This document shows positions 26,501 to 37,699 of a stretch of 64,000 nt of DNA, in pieces. The notes beneath the pieces were generated by a model. The model had not been told where the DNA came from. It searched no databases and saw only the letters and a program-made list of their open reading frames with translations. Location: assembly GCF_021155765.1 (NCBI RefSeq), contig NC_060110.1, positions 2,976,001-3,040,000 on the forward strand, written 5' to 3'. Source of the stretch: Diprion similis. Taxonomy: Eukaryota > Arthropoda > Insecta > Hymenoptera > Diprionidae. Within the stretch, counting starts at the first letter, position 1. Every line of letters begins with the position of its first letter. A program made the translations under genes and the position numbers.

Positions 26501-29500
26501 AATCAATTCGGAGACCGGAAATTTTCGGCTCCAAAAATCGCAAAAAAAAAGTAAGGCTAACCCCTTTGGATTTTTTGCGAAAAATTCGACGACTTTGAAA
26601 AGTGCTGCAATTAATTCTTTAGGGCACTATTCCGACGTAATTTTGCGAGAGAAATCGATTGAGCGCAGTCCCAATACGCTGCGAGCAGCTGATCAAAAGT
26701 TACAGCCAAAAAACAGGAGATTTTCACCGTCATTTCTCTGCTGTTGGTCGCAAGCTTTTATTAATGTGTTTTTTGAGTTCCTGGGGTCCCAATTAGCCTA
26801 GAAACGGTCATACAAATCAATTCGGAGACCGAAAATTTCCGTCTCCAGAAATTGCAAAAAAAAGTAAGGCTAACCCCTTTGGATTTTTTGCGAAAAATTC
26901 GACGACTTTGAAAAGTGCTGCAATTAATTCTTTAGGGCACTATTCCGACGTAATTCTGCGAGAGAAATCGATTAAGCGCAGTCCCAATACGCTGCGAGCA
27001 ACGGATCAAAAGTTACAGCCAAAAAACTGGAGATTTTCATCGTCATTTCTCTGCTGTTGGTCGCAAGCTTTTATTAATGTGTTTTTTGAGTTCCTGGGGT
27101 CCCAATTAGCCTAGAAACGGTCATACAAATCAATTCGGAGACCGAAAATTTCCGTCTCCAGAAATTGCAAAAAAAAGTAAGGCTAACCCCTTTGGATTTT
27201 TTGCGAAAAATTCGACGACTTTGAAAAGTGCTGCAATTAATTCTTTGGGGCACTATTCCGACGTAATTCTGCGAGAGAAATCGATTAAGCGCAGTCCCAA
27301 TACGCTGCGAGCAACGGATCAAAAGTTACAGCCAAAAAACTGGAGATTTTCATCGTCATTTCTCTGCTGTTGGTCGCAAGCTTTTTTTAATGTGTTTTTT
27401 GAGTTCCTGGGGTCCCGATTAGCCAAGGAACGGTCATACAAATCAATTCGGAGACCGGAAATTTTCGGCTCCAAAAATCGCAAAAAAAGTAAGGCTAACC
27501 CCTTTGGACTTTTGGCGGAAATTTCGACGACTTTGGAAAGTGCTGCAATTAATTCTTTAGGGCACTATTTCGACGTAATTTTGCGAGAGAAATCGATTGA
27601 GCGCAGTCCCAATACGCTGCGAGCAACGGATCAAAAGTTACAGCCAAAAAACTGCAGATTTTGATCGTCATTTCTCTGCTGTTGGTCGCAAGCTTTTTTT
27701 AATGTGTTTTTTGAGTTCCTGGGGTCCCAATTAGCCAGGAAACGGTCATACAAATCAATTCGGAGACCGGAAATTTTCGGCTCCAAAAATCGCAAAAAAA
27801 GTAAGGCTAACCCCTTTGGATTTTTGGCGGAAATTTCGACGACTTTGAAAAGTGCTGCAATTGATTCTTTAGGGCACTGTTCCGACGTAATTTTGCGAGA
27901 GAAATCGATTGAGCGCAGTCCCAATACGCTGCGAGCAACGGATCAAAAGTTACAGGCAAAAAACTGCAGATTTTCATCGTCATTTCTCTGCTGTTGGTTG
28001 CAAGCTTTTTTTAATGTGTTTTTTGAGTTCCTGGGGTCCCAATTAGCCTAGGTACGGTCATACAAATCAATTCGGAGACCGGAAATTTTCGGCTTCAAAA
28101 ATCGCAAAAAAAGTAAGGCTAACCCCTTTGGATTTTTTGCAAAAATTTCGACGACTTCGAAAAGTGCTGCAATTAATTCTTTAGGGCACTATTCCGACGT
28201 AATTCTGCGAGACAAATCCATTGAGCGCAGTCCCAATACGCTGCGAGCAACGGATCAAAAGTTACAGCCAAAAAACTGGAGATTTTCTTCGTCATTTTTC
28301 TGCTGTTGGTCGCAAGCTTTTTTTGATGTGTTTTTTGAGTTCCTGGGGTCCCGATTAGCCAAGGAACGGTCATACAAATCAATTCAGAGACCGGAAATTT
28401 TCGGCTCCAAAAATCGCAAAAAAAGTAAGGCTAACCCCTTTGGATTTTTTGCGAAAAATTCGACGACTTTGAAAAGTGCTGCAATTAATTCTTTAGGGCA
28501 CTATTCCGACGTAATTTTGCGAGAGAAATCGATTGAGCGCAGTCCCAATACGCTGCGAGCAACGGATCAAAAGTTACAGCCAAAAAACCGCAGATTTTGA
28601 TCGTCATTTCTCTGCTGTTGGTCGCAAGCTTTTTTTAATGTGTTTTTTGAGTTCCTGGGGTCCCAATTAGCCAGGAAACGGTCATACAAATCAATTCGGA
28701 GACCGGAAATTTTCGGCTGCAAAAAGCGCAAAAAAAGTAAGGCTAACCCCTTTGGATTTTTGGCGGAAATTTCGACGACTTTAAAAAGTGCTGCAATTGA
28801 TTCTTTAGGGCACTATTCCGACGTAATTTTGCGAGAGAAATCGATTGTGCGCAGTCCCAATACGCTGCGAGCAACGGATCGAAAGTTACAGCCAAAAAAC
28901 TGCAGATTTTCATCGTCATTTCTCTGCTGTCGGTTGGAAGCTTTTTTTAATGTGTTTTTTGAGTTCCTGGGGTCCCACTTAGCCAAGAAACGGTCTTACA
29001 AATCAATTCGGAGACCGGAAATTTTCGGCTCCAAAAATCGCAAAAAAAGTAAGGCTAACCCCTTTGGATTTTTTGCGATAAATTCGACGACTTTGAAAAG
29101 TGCTGCAATTAATTCTTTAGGGCACTATTCCGACGTAATTTTGCGAGAGAAATCGATTGAGCGCAGTCCCAATACGCTGCGAGCAACGGATCAAAAGTTA
29201 CAGCCAAAAAACTGGAGATTTTCATCGTCATTTCTCTGCTGTTGGTCGCAAGCTTTTTTTAATGTGTTTTTTGAGTTCCTGGGGTCCCAATTAGCCTAGA
29301 AACGGTCATACAAATCAATTCGGAGACCGAGAATTTCCGTCTCCAGAAATTGCAAAAAAAAGTAAGGCTAACCCCTTTGGATTTTTTGCGAAAAATTCGA
29401 CGACTTTGAAAAGTGCTGCAATTAATTCTTTAGGGCACTATTCCGACGTAATTCTGCGAGAGAAATCGATTAAGCGCAGTCCCAATACGCTGCGAGCAAC

Positions 29501-31472
29501 GGATCAAAAGTTACAGCCAAAAAACTGGAGATTTTCATCGTCATTTCTCTGCTGTTGGTCGCAAGCTTTTATTAATGTGTTTTTTGAGTTCCTGGGGTCC
29601 CAATTAGCCAAGAAACGGTCATACAAATCAATTCGGAGACCGAAAATTTCCGTCTCCAGAAATTGCAAAAAAAAGTAAGGCTAACCCCTTTGGATTTTTT
29701 GCGAAAAATTCGACGACTTTGAAAAGTGCTGCAATTAATTCTTTGGGGCACTATTCCGACGTAATTCTGCGAGAGAAATCGATTAAGCGCAGTCCCAATA
29801 CGCTGCGAGCAACGGATCAAAAGTTACAGCCAAAAAACTGGAGATTTTCATCGTCATTTCTCTGCTGTTGGTCGCAAGCTTTTTTTAATGTGTTTTTTGA
29901 GTTCCTGGGGTCCCGATTAGCCAAGGAACGGTCATACAAATCAATTCGGAGACCGGAAATTTTCGGCTCCAAAAATCGCAAAAAAAGTAAGGCTAACCCC
30001 TTTGGACTTTTGGCGGAAATTTCGACGACTTTGGAAAGTGCTGCAATTAATTCTTTAGGGCACTATTTCGACGTAATTTTGCGAGAGAAATCGATTGAGC
30101 GCAGTCCCAATACGCTGCGAGCAACGGATCAAAAGTTACAGCCAAAAAACTGCAGATTTTGATCGTCATTTCTCTGCTGTTGGTCGCAAGCTTTTTTTAA
30201 TGTGTTTTTTGAGTTCCTGGGGTCCCAATTAGCCAGGAAACGGTCATACAAATCAATTCGGAGACCGGAAATTTTCGGCTCCAAAAATCGCAAAAAAAGT
30301 AAGGCTAACCCCTTTGGATTTTTGGCGGAAATTTCGACGACTTTGAAAAGTGCTGCAATTGATTCTTTAGGGCACTGTCCCGACGTAATTTTGCGAGAGA
30401 AATCGATTGAGCGCAGTCCCAATACGCTGCGAGCAACGGATCAAAAGTTACAGCCAAAAAACTGGAGATTTTCATCGTCATTTCTCTGCTGTTGGTCGCA
30501 AGCTTTTTTTAATGTGTTTTTTGAGTTCCTGGGGTTCCAATTAGCCTAGAAACGGTCATACAAATCAATTCGGAGACTGAAAATTTCCGTCTCCAGAAAT
30601 TGCAAAAAAAAGTAAGGCTAACCCCTTTGGATTTTTTGCGAAAAATTCGACGACTTTGAAAAGTGCTGCAATTACTTCTTTAGGGCACTATTCCGACGTA
30701 ATTCTGCGAGAGAAATCGATTAAGCGCAGTCCCAATACGCTGCGAGCAACGGATCGAAAGTTACAGCCAAAAAACTGCAGATTTTCATCGTCATTTCTCT
30801 GCTGTTGGTTGGAAGCTTTTTTTAATGTGTTTTTTGAGTTCCTGGGGTCCCAATTAGCCAAGAAACGGTCTTACAAATCAATTCGGAGACCGGAAATTTT
30901 CGGCTCCAAAAATCGCAAAAAAAGTAAGGCTAACCCCTTTGGATTTTTTGCGAAAATTTCGACGACTTTGAAAAGTGCTGCAATTAATCCTTTAGGGCAC
31001 TATTCCGACGTAATTTTGCGAGAGAAATCGATTGACCGCAGTTCCAATACGCTGCGAGCAACGAATCGAAAGTTACAGCCAAAAAACTGCAGATTTTGAT
31101 CGTCATTTCTCTGCTGTTGGTCGCAAGCTTTTTTTAATGTGTTTTTTGAGTTCCTGGGGTCCCAATTAGCCAAGAAACGGTCATACAAATCAATTCGGAA
31201 ACCTGAAATTTTCGGCTCCAAAAATCGCAAAAAAAGTAAGGCTAACGCCTTTGGATTTTTTGCGAAAATTTCGATGACTTTGAAAAGTGCTGCGTTTAAT
31301 TCTTTAGGGCACTATTTTGACGTAATTTTTCGAGAGAAACCGATTGAGCGCAGTCCATATACGCTGCGAGCAACGGATCAAAAGTTACAGCCAAAAAACC
31401 GCAGATTTTCATCGTCATTTCTCTGCTGTTGGTCCCAGGCTTTTCTTAACGTGTTTTTCGAGTTCCTGGGGT
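20539..31472. repeat. Right copy of the large satellite duplication (35 monomers)
   Basis: This is the direct repeat of 7,420-20,538, shorter by seven monomers. The junction lies inside a short shared stretch (GAGTTCCTGGGGTCCCAATT), so the exact base is ambiguous within about 20 nt. The copies are not identical. For example 12,868 is A but 23,802 is C; 12,916-12,917 is AA but 23,850-23,851 is GT; 13,505-13,506 is CT but 24,439-24,440 is AC; 16,687 is A but 27,621 is G; and 16,751 is T but 27,685 is G. These few differences over about 8 kb point to a recent event and argue against a plain assembly duplicate. Confidence 0.88.
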
Positions 31473-32008
31473 CCCAGTTAGCCAAGAAACGGTCATACAA
31501 ATCAATTCGGAGACCTGAAATTTTCGGCTCCAAAAATCGCAAAAAAAGTAAGGCCTTTGGATTTTGGCGAAAATTCCGACGACTTTGAAAAGTGCTGCAA
31601 TTAATTCTTTAGGGCACTATTCCGACGTAATTCAGCGAGAGAAATGGATTGAGTGCAGTCCCAATACGCTGCGAGCAACGGATCAAAAGTTACAGCCAAA
31701 AAACTGCAGATTTTCATCGTCATTTCTCTGCTGTTGGTCCCAGGCTTTTCTTAATGTGTTTCTTGAGTTCCTGGGGTCCCAGTTAGCCAAGAAACGGTCA
31801 TACAAATCAATTCGGAAACCTGAAATTTTCAGCTCCAAAAATCCCAAAAAAAGTAAGGCTAACCCCTTTGGATTTTTTGCGAAAATTTCGACGACTTCGA
31901 AAAGTGCTGCAATTAATTCTTTAGGGCACTATTTCGACGTAATTTTGCGAGAGAACTCGATTGAGCGCAGCTCCAATACGCTGCGAGCAACGAATCAAGA
32001 CTTATAGC
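31473..32008. repeat. Diverged terminal monomers at the right edge of the satellite array
   Basis: The last two monomers drift away from the array consensus. The copy near 31,550 has lost CTAACCC after GTAAGG. The CGCAAGC segment has become CCCAGGC. The final copy breaks off after the ACGAATCAAGACTTATAG segment at about 32,000. The next 100 bp keep only weak resemblance (TGCTGCTGAAG, CGTAATTTCTTTGCC). Decay at an array edge is expected where unequal exchange no longer homogenises copies. Confidence 0.85.
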
Positions 32009-33018
32009 GAAAAAACGAAACGTATGTACGTTCGACCATTTTCGTGCTGCTGAAGTTTCGGTCGTAATTTCTTTGCCGATGTTTGTACGCACTGCTGCCC
32101 AGCTGATCACAAAAACATTTTGAATCATGAATTCATTATTATCACTCGTTTTCTCTTAGCGGATACAGTATTGCATGAAGGCAGTCTTACGACACTTCTA
32201 CTTTTTTTTAGAATGGAAAGGTCCCTCAAATATTCAACATTTTTCTCCCGAAACGCGGGAAATGTTGGAACAGCGACACGTGTCAATAACCACAAATTTC
32301 ATTGACGAACTTTGGAATATGAGTTACCTCCATTGATTCCGCTACAAAAGAGCTACGCACATTCCAAATTTCAACCCATTCCGCTGGTTTGTTCATTTAA
32401 TATATGAAGAACACGCTGAGTTTGCTCGTCTGCCGTTACCGCATCGTTAGGCGCAGCTCTGACGTAGTCACTTCACTATTTCGAACCGACTACTCACATT
32501 CCGTGAGAGAGAGAAGGGTACTCTATCCATTGGACACTCATCGCCTATGGATCAGCATAGGACCGGCTCCCTCCTGTACTACATACTTTACCGATCTTTA
32601 CCGACTTGATTTGATAGGGCGCTGCTTGGTGATAAATTCATTTCTTTCATTTTTGGTTTAGGAAAGCCCCATTAGGCTAGCAGTCTTTATACATCTTTAG
32701 TCAACGGCGTAAACGAAGGCACCCTTTGCTCTGCTCCTCGTTTATAAGTACCTGCATGTGGTCCACGGATATAATATATCAGGGATGTGGTCTGTATACA
32801 GTGCCTGTATACAATACGGCTACTGGGTGTCTATTAGTATTTTCTACCCAACGTCTGAATGTCCATCCGTAAATACTTTGACGACTGATATTCATATCAA
32901 CATATATTAGTGAGTCTGGCTTGAGTCTGGCGAGCTGTGTACTAAATTATTAGAATTTGTTAATATAACGAAGTCTAGCTTCATTAATTTTGAAGTGTGT
33001 ATTGAAAAATAATCAAAT
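32009..33018. promoter_or_regulatory. Region between the satellite edge and the WBP11 start codon (likely WBP11 promoter and 5' UTR)
   Basis: About 1 kb of single-copy DNA with no recognisable gene. It contains an imperfect inverted repeat at about 32,233-32,269 (TTCAACAT... paired with ...ATGTTGGAA around TCCCG/CGGGA), and close by a perfect 10-bp palindrome GACACGTGTC (32,275-32,284) holding a CACGTG E-box. A short direct repeat CTGTATACA occurs at about 32.79-32.81 kb. Small open frames here look random. The transcription start cannot be placed from sequence alone. Confidence 0.45.
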
Positions 33019-36000
33019 ATGGGTCGAAGATCGATAAATACCACGAAAAGTGGAAAGTACATGAATCCCACAGACCAAGCCCGTAAGTATAACTATAACC
33101 TATAACTGTGACTTAACCTTACCGATTCTAACTTACCTCAATTCAATATAATGTTATTCACTTGAATTAAAGTGGAAGTAATTCATTCTGCATCTCTGGC
33201 TATGGATTTCTTCATATATTTTCTGCAAGTGCTGAAAACGTGATTTTGTAATCATTCAATGTACAGAAACAGTTTTAAGATATGAAACTAACTCATTGGC
33301 TAACAAATTCTACTGACATAGAGTCGTATTAACTTTGAAGCTGAGTTTAGCAACCAGTTTCAGCCAAGTGCAGTAAACTTTATTCGTATCAAATAGTGCC
33401 GTACACTGTATTACGGTTAACTCCAACAAAGGTTACGCTTTTTCTTACTTGTCTAGCCAACCCCGTTTATTGTAATAGCTTGTGTCTTGGCGCCGCATAC
33501 CTTGATCACTCAATGATTTGTATCTTACTTTGATTAGTTTCGAAGTTAATTACTCTGCCCCAAGAAATGTTGGCATCCCAAAAAACGAACTGAATAATTC
33601 GGAAAAAACCAAATACAAATCATCCGTTAAGTAGTTGTAGAGCCTGTGCTAAACATACAAACAGCAAGAATCAGATTACTTGTAACTTCTTTTCTTCAAA
33701 GTGTTCAATTATACTCTTAGGATTCATAAATGCTGGGTTGTTATTCCGTCATAATGAGCCATCGACAACTAAAATAGGTTCTAGTCTTGAAAAACTAATT
33801 AGTAAAATTAGTTTTAGAAAAGTTGTGAGAAACTGAGCTAAATTCTTTGATCTTCCACATATATCTATGCAAAGAAAAACTAAACGTACTAACCATTGGT
33901 GATGTCCCATTTTCCCCAATCCTATGGACTTTGGAAAATGAAATATTGTTTGTCTATTATAGGTAAAGAAGCCCGTAAGAAAGAACTTAAAAAAAACAAG
34001 AAACAACGTCAACTGGTAAGAGCTGCTGTACTGAAGGGCAAAGACCCAGCTCAGATCATTGAGGAGATGGAAAAAATAGATCAGATGGGTAAGTTGGGAA
34101 TTAGTTTTCTTATAGTTTACAACTTACATGATTCTGATTTTATTTCGGCTCATGATTTCATGTGCTCATTTACCTCAAATTTTTGTTTTGTACAGAATAC
34201 AATGTCCTGCAACCTCCGCCTTTGAATGAAAAAGTTCTCAAAGACAAACGAAAAAAGCTCAAAGAGACCTTAGACAGAGTCTTGAAAATGTATGTAAGTA
34301 AATCTTGATTTATTTATATATTTGGTCAATAGCCACTAATAATAACTAGCACAGCTTGATGCTAAAATCATGAAATTTTTTACCTAACAATTTCCTAAAT
34401 CTGTTTAATGCCAACAGGCAAAGGATGATCAAGAAAAATGGACTGAATTAAAAGAACAATTGATCCAATATGAACGACGAAGAATAGATTTGGTCACTTA
34501 TTTCGAGGCTGTTAGGCATGCACAGCAGGTCCAAGTTGATGAAATCCCACTTCCTTCAGCTGGCGGTGATGTCACACGGATTTATTCTGGTATGGACTTA
34601 ATATTTTAATTGCTTAATTAATTAGTTGTAATATTATGTACAAACTTAAAAAATATAGCAGGATCATTCTCACACTCATTCGTCAGACAAGATGTTTTTC
34701 TTATCAGTGTAAGGTTTCAATTAATGAGCAAAAGTAGCAGCAAATTTTCTAAAAATATGCAACTGACCCGCACATTAGAAATGTTCCAAATTGCAGAACA
34801 ATTTAGGCTAAGGAATATCTATTGTGTGTTCTATTCAATACATCATTGGATACTGTGCAGAGTTCAATTAATAAGAAAAGGTCAACGCTAAAATGATGGT
34901 TTGTCTTTAAATCTTCGTTAATACGGCAATATTACTCATAGATTTTTTAAAAACTTCATAAATTGTTTATCTTGTTTGAAAGAATATCATCGAATGTAGT
35001 GTAGGTGATCTTGTCGTCACTTGACATTTAAAGTGATAATCCTTAACTAATTAAATTCAATAGCATGCACTCTTTCAAGTTGTTTGAATGCCCCTAATGG
35101 GTTATTTGCTTTGTTTCAGGAGCTTTGACATCTCAGATTCCATTACCTGATATGCCACAACCAGCTACACATCTTTATCCTGCCCATTCTCATTTTATGC
35201 CCCATCATCATCCTCTAATAAATATTCCTATACCACAAAGCATATTAAAAAAAACTAGTGCCTATTCATCAGCTATGTCAGCCACTCCCTTATTACCACT
35301 TAACAAAGAACCTCCAGGAGTGCCACCGTTTCCTCCACCAGATTTATCCAGCGACGATGAAGAATCGGCTGAAATGGTAACTTTCCTGCTAATTACAAAT
35401 GTTTTAAAACTATATTTAGTGTTTCGCACATATTAAAAATGGCATACAATGTCCAAGACCCATAATACAATCAGATTTTTCATATTTTGTTTTTCTAATT
35501 AGGTCAATTGTGAAATTTTGCTTACGTAATAACAAACTGCTCAACTTTGATGTATTAAAACATCACAATTTTTTTCTTTTTATCCTAAGCCAGGTTGTGG
35601 CTAAACTACCTCAACGGTTTCAAATGTGAAAAGTTAATAGAAATAACATCAAAATCATCTAATTGTCATATTCAAATTTCGTGACAAGTATTCAAATTAC
35701 CGATTCATACTTTTTTGACAGAACAAAGATTCGAACCTCAAATCAAGAACGATTCGTTTTGCTGATGACAAGGAGGATAAGAAGACGGAATCAGAGACCA
35801 GAGAAAAAGTTAAAGATAAAGAAATTGAGAAAGAAAAGGAAAAGGAATCATCACAGGTAAAGCCGACAACACTGCAGCAGAAAATGTTGGCAATGGCTGG
35901 ACAAGATATCGATCAGTTTATGCGGGAAATGGAAGTTGTACACAAGAAAAGAGAAACAGAGAGAGCACAGGATTTGAGTGCACGGTTAACATTACTGGAT

Positions 36001-37407
36001 GCCGATACCAATTCCAAAAACAATTCTAATGGAAAATCTGACCAGGATGACAACATTGAGCCTCCCGGATTAATGGATCATCCGCCGCCACACAACTCAC
36101 ATCATCCTCAGCATCCACACCAACATTCACTCCCGCCCCTTGGCCTTCCACCACCGCCACTTCTTTATCGTCCTCCACCACCACCTATGCACGCTCTTCG
36201 AATGCCGCCACCACCTCCACCACGTATTGGACTTAGACTACCACCAGGTAAGCAAATCAAAGATTTTCTTCTTGAAATCAGTATCACGACATAGGCATAG
36301 AATGAATCGAAAAACATGTACTCAGTATGTATGTGAAAACTTAGGAAAATCTTGAGTGAAAATTATTTTATTTGAGGTGTCATGATCATAGGTAGAACTA
36401 GAGACAAATTGAATATTTCACAACCAATTAGAATTATTTTTTTGGGTATTGAATTGGAATAGGAATGGATGTAAAATCTGCTTATTTCAATTAGACCATT
36501 TCTTATACGTAACATTAAAAAACCGTTTATTTGACCATTTCTGAAGCATGCCAGAATGATTTTTCTACAACCAAATTTTCGCGCTCAATATAGGCCCCAC
36601 ATTTTTGTATCAATTGTTTGGTGGTGTTTTGTAGTCGACTCGCAATGTTTTCTAGTAAATCATTTGTCTTCAAAATTGAAAGAGTTGAAGTCAAGAGAAA
36701 ACGAAGGGTTAATAGGCTTATAAATTTTCCACCAAAGTATATTGAGATCCCATCGACAGGTCCTAATGAAGTATGTGTATCTCATTGCCAAATAGTTGAG
36801 TACAAGATGCACATTTCACAATTACAGAAACAAATTGAAAAAGCTTAATTTGAAATACTTGTACAACTCGGTATATGTAAAAATGTTGCATTCATTTCAC
36901 TGTCCCACTGCAGTGATGTGATAATTTGCTTGTAAACTGATATCAATTAATGCTTTACTTTCAGGTCCACCACCTGGTATGCCTCGATTACTTCGACCAG
37001 GACCTCCTGGCATGCCAAGAATGCCTCCACCGCAAATGCAAATCGCAAATATGACTAGCTTGGCCAACATAGCGAATTCCCAAATTCAGACTCAAACAGC
37101 TGCAGGATCTCAGTCTAAAACTCCGAACGTATTATCAGCTGCTCCACAACTGATTAACAGAAAAGATAAGGATGGAAAAGGCTTGAGTACAATTGAAGCT
37201 AAACCCCAAATTAGAAATTTGGCTGCAGATATCACTCGTTTCCTACCAACTTCGCTTAGAGTTAAGCGAGATGACAAGAAGAAACCTAGTTCTATACCCA
37301 AGATGCCTGACAGACTTCCTGAGAACCAACCTCAAAGACTGTTGCAACCCAAAACAAAGGATGACGCTTACATGCAGTTTATGCAAGAAATGGAAGGATT
37401 GCTTTGA
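33019..37407 (+). CDS. WBP11: WW domain-binding protein 11 (NpwBP/SIPP1), splicing factor, complete, 7 coding exons
   Basis: Nuclear proline-rich protein of the spliceosome that binds WW-domain partners (PQBP1/Npw38) and protein phosphatase 1. My exons are 33,019-33,082, 33,963-34,088, 34,196-34,293, 34,418-34,589, 35,120-35,376, 35,722-36,247 and 36,965-37,407, all with GT-AG borders. They join into one frame of 561 aa; the human protein is 641. Visible landmarks: an N-terminal Wbp11 domain opening MGRRS and running through NPTDQARKEAR and a lysine-rich stretch; a coiled central part; SILKKTSAY near residue 195; an RVxF-like PP1 site TIRFADD near residues 249-255; a basic/acidic low-complexity segment; histidine- and proline-rich runs (exons 6-7); and the conserved tail MQEMEGLL before the stop. 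It is the first gene beyond the satellite and is transcribed away from it. Identity is very secure; intron borders are my reading. Confidence 0.95.
36640..36848 (+). other. Coding-like open stretch inside WBP11 intron 6
   Basis: Within the 717-bp intron 6 there is an open frame with protein-like composition: a lysine/arginine-rich start (RVEVKRKRRVN), then FPPKYIEIPSTGP and a possible short coiled end (HISQLQKQIEKA) before a TAA at 36,846. It has a possible acceptor at about 36,652 but no donor before the stop. It is not conserved in WBP11 as I know the family. It could be an alternative terminal exon, a relic of an inserted coding sequence, or chance. I do not recognise the sequence. Confidence 0.2.
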
Positions 37408-37637
37408 AAAAACAATTTGTGTGTTTATATTCATTATATCCAAGCATACACTAACGGTACACAGGCTGATTTTATACAAAATTATTCCACATATGATTAT
37501 TCTGAACAAAATCATTCCACGCCAAACGACCTTGCACATATATCTACGTAATTTATCAACTCGATCACGCCCAACTATAGAGGTACTTTCTTACGATATA
37601 ATCATTGATATTAGTCACAAACTCATAGTGTTTTTTC

Positions 37638-37643
37638 GAATAA
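37638..37643 (+). terminator. Candidate poly(A) signal of WBP11
   Basis: A canonical AATAAA lies 231 bp after the WBP11 stop codon, in an AT-rich 3' UTR. It is the first AATAAA downstream of the stop. Another occurs at about 37,700. The cleavage site cannot be fixed from sequence. Confidence 0.5.
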
Positions 37644-37699
37644 ACAATTCAATCGTAAAAAACTTTCATTTATATTAATACGATAGTCGGATTTGAAAA

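Larger units (their letters stand above)
1..32008. repeat. Satellite DNA array, about 312-bp monomer, roughly 102 head-to-tail copies
   Basis: The whole stretch is one direct tandem repeat. Anchoring on AGTAAGGCTAACC, successive copies start at 1, 313, 625, 938, 1250, 1562, 1873 and 2185, a step of 311-313 bp, and the pattern continues to about 32.0 kb. Small length changes lie mainly in an A-run of 7-9 before AGTAAGG. Nearly every monomer has a HindIII site (AAGCTT) and most have a ClaI site (ATCGAT). Two monomer types differ in one short segment: GGAAATTTTCGGCTCC against GAAAATTTCCGTCTCC. Copies differ by a few per cent, and blocks of monomers are repeated as units. No transposase, LTR or gene interrupts the array. 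Open frames inside it arise because 312 is divisible by three, and I do not call them genes. The array continues off the left end. A centromeric or pericentromeric origin is possible but not shown. I do not recognise the family by name. Confidence 0.97.

Noticed and set aside
217-31588. Dozens of open frames of 60-251 codons on both strands inside the satellite, with repeated peptides such as FFEFLGSQLA
   Set aside because: They repeat with the monomer, overlap on both strands, stay open only because 312 is a multiple of three, and have no promoter, splice or domain evidence.
1-32008. CRISPR-like array
   Set aside because: There is no short repeat/unique spacer pattern; the whole 312-bp unit is repeated and the context is eukaryotic.
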